DNA of 64,000 nucleotides from JANQPX01 sp965222015 (GCA_965222015.1 CBDCTL010000022.1:721223-785222); one strand, 5' to 3'; shown: positions 1 through 8,947, numbered from the stretch's first letter. Numbers and translations are program-made. Notes: generated from the sequence alone by a model not told the origin.

Positions 1-197
1 TCTACGAACACAAGATCTTCACCCAGGGCATCGTCTGGGGGATCAACAGCTTCGATCAATGGGGCGTCGAACTCGGCAAGCAGCTGGCCAGCGTCATCCT
101 GCCCGAGCTCGAGAGCGACGGCGAGGTGACCGGCCATGACAGCTCGACCAACGGGCTGATCGATCGCATCAGGCAGCTTCGCGGCCCGGCCGGCTGA
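1..197 (+). CDS. pgi: Glucose-6-phosphate isomerase, C-terminal end (partial)
   Basis: The frame is open from the window edge to TGA at 195-197 and encodes the last ~64 residues. It contains HKIFTQG and WGINSFDQWGVELGK, the very conserved C-terminal block of phosphoglucose isomerase, which interconverts glucose-6-P and fructose-6-P in the cytosol. The lysine in ELGK is conserved in the family. The 5' part lies outside the window. Confidence 0.93.
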   Translation, partial: YEHKIFTQGIVWGINSFDQWGVELGKQLASVILPELESDGEVTGHDSSTNGLIDRIRQLRGPAG

Positions 198-283
198 ACC
201 CGCCTCGTCCACCTGCCGCCGATTGCCCAACCCGCCGCCAGGCCCTATCGTTCGACCAAATGGCAGCGACGAGGGAGGCGACA

Positions 284-1054
284 TTGGCGGACTGGACGGA
301 ACGTTTCGGCGTGGAGGGCTGCTTCGCCCTGGTCACGGGAGCATCGAAGGGCATCGGCCTCGATATCTGCAGGGTGCTGGCGGATGCAGGCGCCGACGTC
401 GTCGCGGTCGGGCGCGACCTCGAGGGTCTCGAAGAGGCGAGGTCGGCGGTGGAGACGGCCGGCAGGCGCTGCCTGGTGGTCGAGGCGGATCTCTCGACCG
501 TCGAGGGTTGCGACAAGGCGGCCCGCGAAGCCCTCGCCCATGCCGGGACCATCGACATTCTCATCAACAATGCCGGCATCGCCCTGATCGATCCGCTCCT
601 GGACGCGACCGCGGCGCGCTTCGACGAGACCATGGCGGTGAACCTCCGTGCGCCCTTCCTGCTCGCTCAGGCCCTGGCGCCGAAGATGATCGAAAAGAAG
701 GCCGGCAAGATCGTGAACGTCTCGTCCCAGGCCGGCGTGGTCGGCCTCGAGGCTCACGGCGCCTATTGCGCGTCCAAGGGCGGGCTCAACATGCTGACCA
801 AGGTGATGTGCGCGGAATGGTCGAAGCACAACATCCAGTGCAACGCCGTCTGCCCGACCATCATCCTGACGCCCATGGGCGAAAAGGTCTGGGGCGAGGA
901 GGCGAAAAGCCGGCCGATGCTCGACAAGACCCCGCTCGGCCGCTTCGGCAGGCCGATCGAGGTCGCCGATCTCGTCCTGTTCCTGTCGTCCGGCGCCTCC
1001 GATCTCATCACCGGCGAATGCGTGATGGTCGACGCCGGCTTCACCGCCATGTAG
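284..1054 (+). CDS. SDR family NAD(P)-dependent oxidoreductase
   Basis: Classical short-chain dehydrogenase of ~256 aa. The Rossmann motif TGASKGIG lies near the N-terminus, NNAG follows in the middle, and the catalytic Tyr-Lys pair is in AYCASKGG. The C-terminal TGECVMVDAGFTAM is typical of the family. A TTG at 284 is preferred because GAGGGAGG sits 5 bp ahead of it; the in-frame ATG at 260 has no ribosome-binding site. The gene follows pgi by less than 100 bp. The substrate is not readable from sequence, but relatives act on sugars, polyols or hydroxyacids, which fits the neighbouring polyol-type dehydrogenase on the other strand. Confidence 0.85.
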   Translation: MADWTERFGVEGCFALVTGASKGIGLDICRVLADAGADVVAVGRDLEGLEEARSAVETAGRRCLVVEADLSTVEGCDKAAREALAHAGTIDILINNAGIALIDPLLDATAARFDETMAVNLRAPFLLAQALAPKMIEKKAGKIVNVSSQAGVVGLEAHGAYCASKGGLNMLTKVMCAEWSKHNIQCNAVCPTIILTPMGEKVWGEEAKSRPMLDKTPLGRFGRPIEVADLVLFLSSGASDLITGECVMVDAGFTAM

Positions 1055-1070
1055 CGGGCCCGCGCCCGGC

Positions 1071-2114
1071 TCAGCCCGGCATCGCGATCTGCATCTTGAC
1101 GTCGCCCTTCGGTGCCGAGGCCGCGATTTCGAAGGCGCGCACGCTGTCCTCGAAAGCGAAGCTCCGGGTGATCAGCGGCTTCACGTCGATCGCGCCCGAG
1201 GACAGCATGGCGACGCAGCGCGGGAAGACGTGGGCGTAGCGGAAGATGTTCTCGACGCGCGCCTCCCTGACCATGGCGGCGCCGGCGTCATAGGCGATCG
1301 GCTCCGACTGCCCGCCGATCAGGACGACGCGCCCGCCGGGACAAAGGGCTTCGAACATGGTCGCCGCGGCCCTGGGGTTGCCGGTCGCCTCGAACACCAC
1401 CTCGACGCCCCAGCCGTCGGTGGCGGCGAGGATTTCCTTCGCCGGGTCGGTCCCCGCGACGTTGATCGGCGTGATCGGCCCGAGGGCGGCCGCGATTTCC
1501 AGCTTCGCCTCGTCGAGATCGGACACGAACACCCGCGCACAGCCGGCGGCGAGCGCCGAGAGCGCCGTCACCAGACCGATCGGCCCCGCCCCCATGACGA
1601 AGGCGAGATCGCCCGGCCGGATCTGTGCCTTGGTCGCCGCATGCACGCCGACCGCGAGCGGCTCGACCATGGCGGCCTCCGCGAAGGAAACATTGTCCGG
1701 CAGCTTGAAGGTGAAGGCTTCGGGATGGACGGCCGTCGGACGAAGGATGCCATGCACCGGCGGCGTCGCCCAGAAACGGACGGCGGGATCGATGTTGTAC
1801 ATGCCGAGGCGCGTCGCCCGGCTGTTGGGATCGGGTATGCCCGGCTCCATGCAGACCCGGTCGCCTTCAGCGAGGGTCGTGACCTCGGCGCCGGTCTCGA
1901 CCACCACGCCCGAGGCCTCGTGGCCGAGGATCATCGGCGCCTCGACCACGAAGGGGCCGATCCGGCCGTGGGTGTAATAATGGACGTCGGAACCGCAGAT
2001 GCCGACGGTGTGCATCCGAATGCGCACGTCGCGCGGGCCGAGCGTCTCCTCGCGCTCGATCGGAAAATCCCGAAGGGACAGCACGTCCTTCTCTTCGAGA
2101 ACCAGCGATTTCAT
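1071..2114 (-). CDS. Zinc-type alcohol/polyol dehydrogenase (sorbitol/xylitol dehydrogenase-like)
   Basis: Medium-chain dehydrogenase of 347 aa. Catalytic zinc ligands are visible in GICGSDVHYYTHGRIGP and GHEASG, and the nucleotide-binding glycine motif is GAGPIG. The overall pattern (VEPGIP, ATPPVHG) is that of polyol dehydrogenases acting on sorbitol, xylitol or L-idonate. The four-cysteine structural-zinc loop is absent: DPNSRATRLGMYN stands where the cysteines usually are. The start at 2114 has GGGGAAGGAAAG just upstream; a longer in-frame extension exists but lacks a ribosome-binding site. It lies ~35 bp after the enoyl-CoA hydratase gene on the same strand, so it may be co-transcribed. 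The exact substrate is uncertain. Confidence 0.85.
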   Translation of the reverse strand: MKSLVLEEKDVLSLRDFPIEREETLGPRDVRIRMHTVGICGSDVHYYTHGRIGPFVVEAPMILGHEASGVVVETGAEVTTLAEGDRVCMEPGIPDPNSRATRLGMYNIDPAVRFWATPPVHGILRPTAVHPEAFTFKLPDNVSFAEAAMVEPLAVGVHAATKAQIRPGDLAFVMGAGPIGLVTALSALAAGCARVFVSDLDEAKLEIAAALGPITPINVAGTDPAKEILAATDGWGVEVVFEATGNPRAAATMFEALCPGGRVVLIGGQSEPIAYDAGAAMVREARVENIFRYAHVFPRCVAMLSSGAIDVKPLITRSFAFEDSVRAFEIAASAPKGDVKMQIAMPG

Positions 2115-2148
2115 GGCGCTTTCCTTCCCCTGATTTCCGGCGGCGCCC

Positions 2149-2931
2149 TCAGCGTCCCTGATATTTCGGTGCGCGCTTTTGCAGGAAGGCGCTCGCCCCT
2201 TCCTTGAAATCGTCGGTGGCCGCTGCCTCCGCCTGCGCCGTCGCTTCACGGCGAAGCTGCTCGACCACGCCGGTCTCCAGACCCTGGCGCATCGTCTTTC
2301 GGGTCAGGGCGTAGGCGCGGGTTGGACCTTCGGCGAAGGCCGCAGCCTGCATCCGGGCCTCCGACAGCAGGGCCTCGTCGTCGCTCACTTTCCAGACCAG
2401 CCCCCATTCGGCGGCCTGCTCGCCGCTCACGGGTTCGGTGGTCATCGCCATGCCGAGGGCCCGCGGCAGGCCGATCAGCCGCGGCAGGAAATAGGTCGCG
2501 GCGACATCGGGCACGAGCCCGATGCGGGCAAACGCGATGACGAAGCTCGCCGACCGCGCGGCGTAGACGACGTCGCCGAGCAGAGCGAGGCTGGCGCCGG
2601 CGCCGGCGGCGATGCCGTTTACCGCGACCACCACCGGCAGATCGGCGCCGAGGATCTCGAGAACCATCGGCTCGTATTCCTCGCGCAGCACCCGTTCGAC
2701 GTCGATCGGGGCGCCGCCCGGCGTTTCGCCGAGATCCTGACCGGAGCAGAAGGCGCGCCCCTCGCCGGTCAGCAGGATCGCGCGCGCACCGTCATCGGGT
2801 GCCCGGCGGAAAGCCTGGGTCAGCTCGAGACGCATGGCGGCGTTCATGCTGTTCAGGGATTCCGGCCGGTCGAGCACGATCTCCGCGACCTTGTTCTCGA
2901 TCGAATAACGTATTGCCGTGAACTCGCTCAT
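2149..2931 (-). CDS. Enoyl-CoA hydratase/isomerase (PaaG-like)
   Basis: Crotonase-fold protein of 260 aa, the usual length. The oxyanion-hole segments are FCSGQDLGE and GIAAGAGASLALLGDVVYAA. The SGQDL signature and the later FARIGLVPDVAATYFLPRLIG are typical of PaaG-type epoxyphenylacetyl-CoA isomerases and related hydratases. It would act on CoA thioesters in the cytosol. It starts 4 bp after the stop of the dienoyl-CoA reductase-like gene, so the two are almost certainly one transcript. A role in beta-oxidation or aromatic-acid degradation is inferred, since the rest of a paa operon is not in the window. Confidence 0.85.
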   Translation of the reverse strand: MSEFTAIRYSIENKVAEIVLDRPESLNSMNAAMRLELTQAFRRAPDDGARAILLTGEGRAFCSGQDLGETPGGAPIDVERVLREEYEPMVLEILGADLPVVVAVNGIAAGAGASLALLGDVVYAARSASFVIAFARIGLVPDVAATYFLPRLIGLPRALGMAMTTEPVSGEQAAEWGLVWKVSDDEALLSEARMQAAAFAEGPTRAYALTRKTMRQGLETGVVEQLRREATAQAEAAATDDFKEGASAFLQKRAPKYQGR

Positions 2932-2935
2932 CTGC

Positions 2936-3718
2936 CTACCTCAACGCCGCACCGTTCAGAATCCAACCGCCGTCGGCCGCGACGATCGCGCCGTTCACAT
3001 AGCCGGCCGCCTCCGAACCGAGAAACAGGCAGACGCGGGCGACGTCGTCCGGCGAGCCGAGCCGCCGCTGCGGCACCTTGGCGGCGATGACGTCGCGGGT
3101 GGCCTGGGTCGGCGCGAGGCGGGCCATGCCTTCGGTGCCCTCGATCGGTCCCGGGATGACGCCGTTGACCCGAAGCCCGTCCTCGCCCCATTCGATCGCG
3201 AGGCATCGGGTCACCATGTCGACCCCGGCTTTGGCCGCACAGACATGGACCTGCAGCGCCATCGGGATCTCGGCCTGGGGTGCGGAGATGTTGATCAGGC
3301 TGCCGCCCGGCTTCTTCATGTGCGGATAGGCGGCCTTCATCACGTGGAAGGTGCCGATAAGATCGATGTCGACCACGGCCTTGAAGCCGTTAGGGCTGAT
3401 GTCGAGCGCGCGTGCCGGAAAATTGCCGGCAGCGCCCGAGACCAGGACATCGATCTCGCCGACCGCGCCCGCAAAGCCGTCCAGCGCGGCGTTCACCGCA
3501 TCGGCGTCGCGCACGTCGAAGACCGCGCCATGGGCTTTCACGCCGAGGCTGGAGAGCTCGCCGACCGCGGCGTCCACCTTCTCGCGCTTGCGGCTGCCGA
3601 CGCCGACCGTGGCGCCGGCGCGTGCGAAGGCTTTGGCGATGCCCAGATTGATACCGCTGGTGCCGCCGGCCACGAACACGTTCCGGCCCTTGAAATCATA
3701 GTCCGCTCGACCCGTCAT
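2936..3718 (-). CDS. SDR family protein, 2,4-dienoyl-CoA reductase-like
   Basis: 260 aa. The cofactor loop is AGGTSGINLG. The distal part (SGAAGNFPA, ALQVHVCAAKAGVDMVTR, VNGVIPGPIEGTEG) matches the pattern of DECR-type 2,4-dienoyl-CoA reductases, including the lack of a standard YxxxK and the presence of a conserved AK. Such enzymes remove double bonds at even positions during unsaturated fatty-acid oxidation, using NADPH. The start at 3718 is preceded by GAAGGGCGGCG. It is the first gene of the pair with the PaaG-like gene. Family assignment is good; in vivo substrate is inferred. Confidence 0.82.
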   Translation of the reverse strand: MTGRADYDFKGRNVFVAGGTSGINLGIAKAFARAGATVGVGSRKREKVDAAVGELSSLGVKAHGAVFDVRDADAVNAALDGFAGAVGEIDVLVSGAAGNFPARALDISPNGFKAVVDIDLIGTFHVMKAAYPHMKKPGGSLINISAPQAEIPMALQVHVCAAKAGVDMVTRCLAIEWGEDGLRVNGVIPGPIEGTEGMARLAPTQATRDVIAAKVPQRRLGSPDDVARVCLFLGSEAAGYVNGAIVAADGGWILNGAALR

Positions 3719-3900
3719 CGCCGCCCTTCGTCCATGATGCCCGGCACACCGCCGCGAGCCGCCCAATGTCCGAACCGGCCGAACGTCGGAGACTGAGCGA
3801 ACGACGCCGGATCGACAAAGGCATCCTAGGCGATGCGCCCGAACGCCGCCAGCCGTGGTCACGGCGGGATCGCATCAGGCCCGAGCGCTTCGCCATCGCG

Positions 3901-4560
3901 TCAACCGCGCCGGCCGCCGGCCAGGGCGGCGATGGCACTCGCATAGTCGTCATCGCCGAAAATCGCCGAGCCCGCGACCAGCACGTCGGCGCCGGCCTCG
4001 ACCGCGCGCGGCGCGGTTTCGGCATTGATGCCGCCGTCGACTTCGACGCGGATCGGACGATCGCCGATCAGGTCGCGAAGCGCGCGCAGCTTTGCGAGCA
4101 TGGCCTCGATGAAGCGCTGGCCGCCGAAGCCGGGATTGACGGTCATCACCAGGATCAGGTCAAGCCTGTCGAGCACATGCTCGACCGCATCGATCGGCGT
4201 CGCCGGGCAGATCGACACGCCCGCCTCCTTGCCCAGCCCCTTGATCGTCTGCAGCGAGCGGTCGAGATGCGGGCCCGCCTCCGCGTGAACGGTGATCAGA
4301 TCGGCGCCGGCCTTCGCGAACGCCTCGATGAAGGGATCCGCGGGTTCGATCATCAGATGGCAGTCGAATTTCTTCGCCGAGCACGGGCGAATCGCGCGTA
4401 CCACGTCCGGCCCGAAGGTGATGTTGGGGACGAAATGACCGTCCATCACGTCCAGATGGATCCAGTCGGCGCCCGCTTCGTCGACGGCCCGCACCTCGTC
4501 CCCCAGCCTCGAAAAATCGGCGGACAGGATCGATGGGGCGACGAGGGTGCTGCGACGCAT
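3901..4560 (-). CDS. rpe: Ribulose-phosphate 3-epimerase
   Basis: 219 aa TIM-barrel enzyme of normal length. The signatures are APSILSADFSRLG, the metal ligands in IHLDVMDGHFVPN, DCHLMI, MTVNPGFGGQRFI and VDGGIN. It interconverts ribulose-5-P and xylulose-5-P in the pentose phosphate or Calvin pathway. About 180 bp separates it from the SDR gene downstream on the same strand, so it is probably its own transcription unit. Confidence 0.95.
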   Translation of the reverse strand: MRRSTLVAPSILSADFSRLGDEVRAVDEAGADWIHLDVMDGHFVPNITFGPDVVRAIRPCSAKKFDCHLMIEPADPFIEAFAKAGADLITVHAEAGPHLDRSLQTIKGLGKEAGVSICPATPIDAVEHVLDRLDLILVMTVNPGFGGQRFIEAMLAKLRALRDLIGDRPIRVEVDGGINAETAPRAVEAGADVLVAGSAIFGDDDYASAIAALAGGRRG

Positions 4561-4706
4561 AGGTCAGCCTCCGGGACGGGGTCGTCGGACGACGCGCTGT
4601 CGCCGACATGGGCTCACCCCTGCCGATAGCGAAAACTGTGCCCGGCGTACAGCCCGGATGACGCAGGCGACGTCCGTCGCGTGACGAGCGGCAGCGTACC
4701 GCACCC
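4561..4706. other. Intergenic region between rpe and the usp gene
   Basis: 146 bp upstream of rpe and downstream of the universal stress gene. No open frame or convincing stem-loop was seen. It should hold the rpe promoter. Confidence 0.4.
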
Positions 4707-5576
4707 TCAGTGGGCGAGCAGGATCGGCAACCCGGGATGACTGACGATGTGTTGGGTGACGCCGCCGAGAATGCGTTCGCGCAAGCGGGCATGGCCGTAG
4801 CCACCCATCACGAGGAGATCGGCGCCGATGGCCTCCGCCTTCCGCATGAGGGCGGCACCGACCGGCTCGTCGCCTGGTTCGACGACGTGAGAGTCGCTGC
4901 CGATGCCGTGCGCGGCCAGATAGTCGCGGGCGCCGTCGAGGGCGTCGGCATCGCTTCGGGCGCTGGCGACCGCGATCAGGTGCACCGCCGCCGCCGACTG
5001 CAGGAACGGCATTGCGCCATCGAGTGCGCTCCTCGCTTCAGGCGTCGCATTCCAGGCGATTGCCACTGTCCGGCCGATATGCGCAGGCGGACTTTCCGCC
5101 GTCACCAGCATCGGCCGTCTGGACTTCAAGAGCACCGCCTCGAAGGTCGCGCGCAGGCCGATTGCGTTCTCCGATCGGGCGCCGGCGAAGACCACGAGAT
5201 CGGCGAGCAGCGCCCTTGCCGGCACGACGATGTCACATTGCCCGACCGCCTCCACGAAGGCCGCGGTCGGCTTGTCGGATGCCTGCGCGATGCCGTCGAC
5301 CTCATCGATTCCGGCGACGGCCTTCGCGTCGTCGAACATGGCCCTTGTCGCCTTGCGCTGCTGTTCGATCGCCGACGTTGCACTTTCCAGCAGCCGCCTG
5401 ATGGTGTCCGCCGAAATGCCCTCGCCGACGATCGGGATGGTGTCGCCCGGATCAGGCTGTACGAGCAGCGCGTCGACATGGCATCGAAAACGTCTGGCAA
5501 GAGCGAATGCCGTATCGAGCGTCCTTCTGTCTTCGGCGCTGTGAAAGAGCGGTGCCAGCAAAACGCGGATCGCCAT
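4707..5576 (-). CDS. Universal stress protein, tandem UspA domains
   Basis: 289 aa with two Usp-like halves. The second ends in the nucleotide-binding loop VMGGYGHARLRERILGGVTQHIV, a good G-x2-G-x9-G-type ATP loop; the first half lacks it. A perfect AGGAGG lies just before the ATG at 5576; longer upstream frames have no such site. A palindrome fitting the FNR/FixK consensus lies 70 bp upstream (5646-5659), so oxygen-controlled expression is likely. FNR/FixK-type control of usp genes is known in other proteobacteria. The role, inferred, is survival under low O2 or stress. Confidence 0.9.
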   Translation of the reverse strand: MAIRVLLAPLFHSAEDRRTLDTAFALARRFRCHVDALLVQPDPGDTIPIVGEGISADTIRRLLESATSAIEQQRKATRAMFDDAKAVAGIDEVDGIAQASDKPTAAFVEAVGQCDIVVPARALLADLVVFAGARSENAIGLRATFEAVLLKSRRPMLVTAESPPAHIGRTVAIAWNATPEARSALDGAMPFLQSAAAVHLIAVASARSDADALDGARDYLAAHGIGSDSHVVEPGDEPVGAALMRKAEAIGADLLVMGGYGHARLRERILGGVTQHIVSHPGLPILLAH

Positions 5577-5645
5577 GGCGAGCCTCCTGTCATCGTTCGC
5601 TGCATTGGTTGAGAAAACAGTATGAGCCGTCGGACGGACAGCGGT

Positions 5646-5659
5646 TTGATATTGATCAA
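5646..5659. promoter_or_regulatory. FNR/FixK box (exact palindrome) ahead of usp
   Basis: TTGATATTGATCAA is an exact match to TTGAT-N4-ATCAA. It lies 70 bp before the usp start, in the 182-bp gap between divergent usp and cytochrome c genes. Confidence 0.8.
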
Positions 5660-5685
5660 TTGACGGATGGTCGGCGACGGAGGAT

Positions 5686-5699
5686 TTGATCGACATCAA
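5686..5699. promoter_or_regulatory. FNR/FixK box (exact palindrome) ahead of the cytochrome c pair
   Basis: TTGATCGACATCAA is an exact match to the consensus, 60 bp before the cytochrome c start at 5759. It is the second box of a divergent pair, one per direction. Confidence 0.8.
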
Positions 5700-5758
5700 A
5701 TGCAAAAGCCGTCGCTCCGTGCCACAACACGGGATACTTTCGACGATGGAGAACGCTC

Positions 5759-6307
5759 TTGCCTGCCGTGATTTTTCCCAGCATCTCGAAGGCCTTTGCC
5801 TTGGCGGTGCCCGCGATCGTCGCTTCATGCCTCGTTCTGCCGACGGACGAGGTGAGCGCCGAGACCGCCCGCGTCGTCGAGCCGAGCCGCGTGATCCTGC
5901 CGTTGGTCGACGCCGAGAGCGGCAGGCGGCTGTTCGTGGTCAAGGGCTGCGTGCTTTGTCATGCCGTGAATGGCGCCGGCGGCAGCGCAGCACCACCGCT
6001 CGACGCCGACGGCAGCAGTGATCTCGATCTCATGGACTTCGTCGTCCGCATGTGGAATGGCGCCCAGGCCATGATCGAGTTGCAGGCGCTGGAGCTCGGC
6101 TATCAGATCGAGCTGTCCGGCGAGGAGATCGGCGACCTCGCCGCCTTCGCCGCCAGCCCCGAAACCCAGCGCGGCTTCTCGCTGGAGAGCATCCCGGAGT
6201 CGATGCGAAGCTGGATCATCGAAAAGCCCTACTGGATGGGTGACGGCTGGCCCGAGAGCTTCGAGCAGGAATATCACGAAAACGGCCTTCCGCTCGACTA
6301 CGACTGA
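5759..6307 (+). CDS. Monohaem cytochrome c, periplasmic
   Basis: 182 aa. A hydrophobic N-terminal export signal (AFALAVPAIVASCLVLP) is followed by one haem-binding CVLCH near residue 62. A TTG start at 5759 is chosen because GGAG sits 7 bp upstream; a GTG slightly downstream is the alternative. After the haem domain comes an acidic/aromatic tail (residues ~140-182) I do not recognise. The gene is followed 10 bp later by a second small cytochrome and preceded by an FNR/FixK box, so the pair probably carries electrons under low O2, perhaps to the cbb3 oxidase encoded ~4 kb downstream. The specific partner is inference. Confidence 0.82.
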   Translation: MPAVIFPSISKAFALAVPAIVASCLVLPTDEVSAETARVVEPSRVILPLVDAESGRRLFVVKGCVLCHAVNGAGGSAAPPLDADGSSDLDLMDFVVRMWNGAQAMIELQALELGYQIELSGEEIGDLAAFAASPETQRGFSLESIPESMRSWIIEKPYWMGDGWPESFEQEYHENGLPLDYD

Positions 6308-6317
6308 GAGGCACATC

Positions 6318-6632
6318 ATGAAGACGATCGCCATGGCATCCGCTATCTTCCTCGCTTCCGCCGCCGTGACGCATTTATCCGCGGCCGACGTCGACGAGGG
6401 CGAAAGGCTGGCCCGGCAATGGTGCAGCGCCTGCCACCTTGTCGGTGACGATCAGCCGGCCGCAGGCGATGCGGCGCCCCCGTTCGCCTCGATCGCCGAA
6501 AGTGCGGCGGCGCGGCCGGACGACCTCGAGGCCTGGCTCGCGGATCCGCATCCGCCCATGCCCAATCTCGATCTGACCCGAACCGAAATCGACGACATCG
6601 TCGCCTATATAGAAAGTCTCGACAGAAACTAG
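6318..6632 (+). CDS. Small class I cytochrome c
   Basis: 104 aa with a signal peptide (MKTIAMASAIFLASAAVTHLSA) and one haem site CSACH. The likely axial methionine lies in PPMPNLDLT, and the C-terminal helix is DIVAYIESL. It is a compact soluble periplasmic electron carrier, about 80 aa when mature. It sits 10 bp after the preceding cytochrome gene and so is in the same operon. A related short cytochrome lies at 54529 in the second microaerobic block; the two share the layout signal peptide, CxxCH, MP, IAYI/VAYI. Confidence 0.88.
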   Translation: MKTIAMASAIFLASAAVTHLSAADVDEGERLARQWCSACHLVGDDQPAAGDAAPPFASIAESAAARPDDLEAWLADPHPPMPNLDLTRTEIDDIVAYIESLDRN

Positions 6633-6646
6633 GGAAACCTCCGCCG

Positions 6647-7891
6647 GTGGACGCTGATATCGTCGACAATCCGCCGTCGTCAGCGACGACGCTTCGGCGT
6701 CGGCTTTCCTTGCCGCTTCTCTGCCTCTACGGCATCGGCGTCACCATCGGCGCCGGCATCTACGTCCTGGTCGGCAAGGTCGCCGCGGGCGCCGGGGTGC
6801 ATGCGCCGCTGTCGTTCGTGATCGCCGCGATCCTGGCTTCGTTCACCGCATTTTCCTACGCCGAGCTCGGTGCGCGACTCCCGAAGAGCGCCGGCGAGGC
6901 GATGTTCGTCCAGGCCGCCTTTCGGAAACCGCCCCTCGCCGTCGCGATCGGCTTTCTGGTCATGACCACCGGCATCCTCTCCAGCGGCGCGATCGTGATC
7001 GGCTTCGTCGGCTACATGCAGACCATCGTCGATCTGCCGGCGGCCCCGCTCATCGTCGGCGTGGTCGCCCTGCTCGCCGCGATCGCGGCCTGGGGGATCG
7101 GCGAGTCGGTCATGCTGGCGGCGATCGTCACGGTGGTCGAGGTCGGCGGACTGCTCTTGATCATCGGCGCCGGCCTGACCGACTGGCCGGACGTCGTCGC
7201 AGCCCTTCCCGAGGTGGTCGCGCCGGACGGCTGGGCGCTCTGGCCGCCGATCGTTTCCGGCGCCGTTCTCGCCTTCTTCGCCTTCGTCGGCTTCGAGGAC
7301 ATCGTGAACGTCGCCGAGGAGGCCAAGGATCCGACGTACGCCGTACCGCGTGCGACGATCATTACGCTCGCCGTATCCAGCGCCCTCTACTTTCTGGTGG
7401 CGCTGGTCGCGGTGGCGATCGTGCCTCTGGATCGGCTCGCGAACAGCGATGCGCCGCTCGCTCTGGTCTTCGAGACCGCGACCGGGCGCTCCGCCGGCAT
7501 CGTCAGCCTGATCGCCATCTTCGCGGTGCTCAACGGCGTGATGATCCAGCTGATCATGTCCTCGCGCATTCTCTACGGGATCGCACGCGAAGGCTGGATA
7601 CCGACGATCTTCGCGACGATTCATCCGGCGACGCGCACGCCCATCGTCGCCACCGTCGCGATCGCCTCCGTCGTCGTTCTGCTCGCGCTGACCCTGCCAA
7701 TCGTCCGACTGGCGGAGGCGACGAGCTATCTGGTGCTCACCGTCTTCGCCGTCGTCAATCTCGCGCTGGTCCGCATCAAGCTACGCGACAAGGCGCCACC
7801 CAGGGGCCGGTTCACCGTCGGGCTCTGGGTACCGATCACCGGCGCTTTTGCCAGCATCGGGATCCTGATCTTCGATCTCCTGTTCGGCTGA
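6647..7891 (+). CDS. APC-family amino acid permease
   Basis: 414 aa, strongly hydrophobic along its length, with about 12 predicted membrane segments. The first segment carries GIGVTIGAGIYVLVGK, the unwound TM1 substrate-binding motif of the APC superfamily; FAFVGFEDIVNVAEEAKDP is the conserved TM6 region. It starts with GTG 14 bp after the cytochrome gene, with AGGGAAA upstream. It imports or exchanges amino acids or amines; the substrate is not predictable. Linkage to the cytochrome pair suggests it belongs to the same low-oxygen transcription unit. Confidence 0.87.
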   Translation: MDADIVDNPPSSATTLRRRLSLPLLCLYGIGVTIGAGIYVLVGKVAAGAGVHAPLSFVIAAILASFTAFSYAELGARLPKSAGEAMFVQAAFRKPPLAVAIGFLVMTTGILSSGAIVIGFVGYMQTIVDLPAAPLIVGVVALLAAIAAWGIGESVMLAAIVTVVEVGGLLLIIGAGLTDWPDVVAALPEVVAPDGWALWPPIVSGAVLAFFAFVGFEDIVNVAEEAKDPTYAVPRATIITLAVSSALYFLVALVAVAIVPLDRLANSDAPLALVFETATGRSAGIVSLIAIFAVLNGVMIQLIMSSRILYGIAREGWIPTIFATIHPATRTPIVATVAIASVVVLLALTLPIVRLAEATSYLVLTVFAVVNLALVRIKLRDKAPPRGRFTVGLWVPITGAFASIGILIFDLLFG

Positions 7892-7909
7892 GCACCGCAT
7901 CATCCGGCC

Positions 7910-7923
7910 TTGATCGTGATCAA
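7910..7923. promoter_or_regulatory. FNR/FixK box (exact) ahead of the DHOD-like gene
   Basis: TTGATCGTGATCAA is an exact palindromic match, 92 bp before the ATG at 8015. Confidence 0.75.
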
Positions 7924-8014
7924 TTCCGAGCCGTGGCCATTCAGGCAGGATGGGTCCAATGGAATGGCGCGCCTGGCTTTCTGCAGCCGGCGCCTCACAG
8001 TGGAGGAGGGTGAC

Positions 8015-8935
8015 ATGGACCTTCAGACGGCGTATCTCGGCCTGGAGCTGAAGCACCCGGTCATCGCGTCGGCCGGCCCGATCGCGGCCAGCCTTGACGG
8101 CATCAAGCGGCTGGAGGACGGCAACGCCGCGGCGATCGTCCTGCCCTCGCTGTTCGAGGAGCAGTTTCAGGACGGCAAGCCCGCAGGCGATCGGCCAGAC
8201 CCCGAAGCCTATATGAAGCTCATAAGCCAGGCGGTCGAAACGACCGGCGTTCCGATCATCGCCAGTCTGAACGGCGTGACCGATCGCGGCTGGCGAACCC
8301 ACGCGCAGGCGATGGCGGAGGCCGGCGCTGCGGCGCTGGAGCTCAACGTCTATTACATTCCCGTCGACGTCGACACGACGGCCGAGCAGGTCGAGCAGCG
8401 CTATGTCGATTCGCTTCGGGCGGTGAAGGACGCCGTCGACATTCCGGTCGCGATGAAGCTCGGTCCCTATTTCACCGCTTTCGGTGCGATGGCGAAACGT
8501 CTCGAGACGGAAGGCGTCGACGGTCTCGCCTTGTTCAACCGCTTCTATCAGCCGGACATCGATCTCGCGACCATGAGCGTATCGCCGACCCTGGACCTCA
8601 GCAGCGCGCACGAGGCGCGCCTGCCGCTGATGTGGATCGGCGTGCTGAGCCAGAAGCTCGGCGTTTCGATCGCGGCGACCACCGGCGTTCAGCGCGCCGA
8701 GCAGGTGATCAAATATCTTCTCGCCGGTGCGGACGCCGTCATGACCACGTCGTCACTCCTGCGCGACGGTCCCCAGCACATGGCCGACCTCGTTCGTGGC
8801 CTCGCCCAGTGGATGCACGATCGCGACTACGCGAAGGTCGATCAGATCCGCGGCGCGCTGAGCCAGGACCGTGCCGACGATCCGACGGCGTTCGTCCGCG
8901 CGAACTACGTGGAAACGCTGTCAGGGCATGCCTGA
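8015..8935 (+). CDS. Dihydroorotate dehydrogenase-like protein
   Basis: 306 aa TIM-barrel flavoprotein related to class 1 dihydroorotate dehydrogenases (LGLELKHPVIASAGP, ALELNVYY, KLGPYF, GADAVMTTSSLLRDG). This subfamily is distinct from biosynthetic PyrD and is often found beside anaerobic or fix genes; its reaction is not established. The ATG at 8015 is preceded by GGAGGAGG, so the start is firm. The FNR/FixK box at 7910 suggests micro-oxic expression. Confidence 0.82.
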   Translation: MDLQTAYLGLELKHPVIASAGPIAASLDGIKRLEDGNAAAIVLPSLFEEQFQDGKPAGDRPDPEAYMKLISQAVETTGVPIIASLNGVTDRGWRTHAQAMAEAGAAALELNVYYIPVDVDTTAEQVEQRYVDSLRAVKDAVDIPVAMKLGPYFTAFGAMAKRLETEGVDGLALFNRFYQPDIDLATMSVSPTLDLSSAHEARLPLMWIGVLSQKLGVSIAATTGVQRAEQVIKYLLAGADAVMTTSSLLRDGPQHMADLVRGLAQWMHDRDYAKVDQIRGALSQDRADDPTAFVRANYVETLSGHA

Positions 8936-8947
8936 CCGGCGGCCGGG

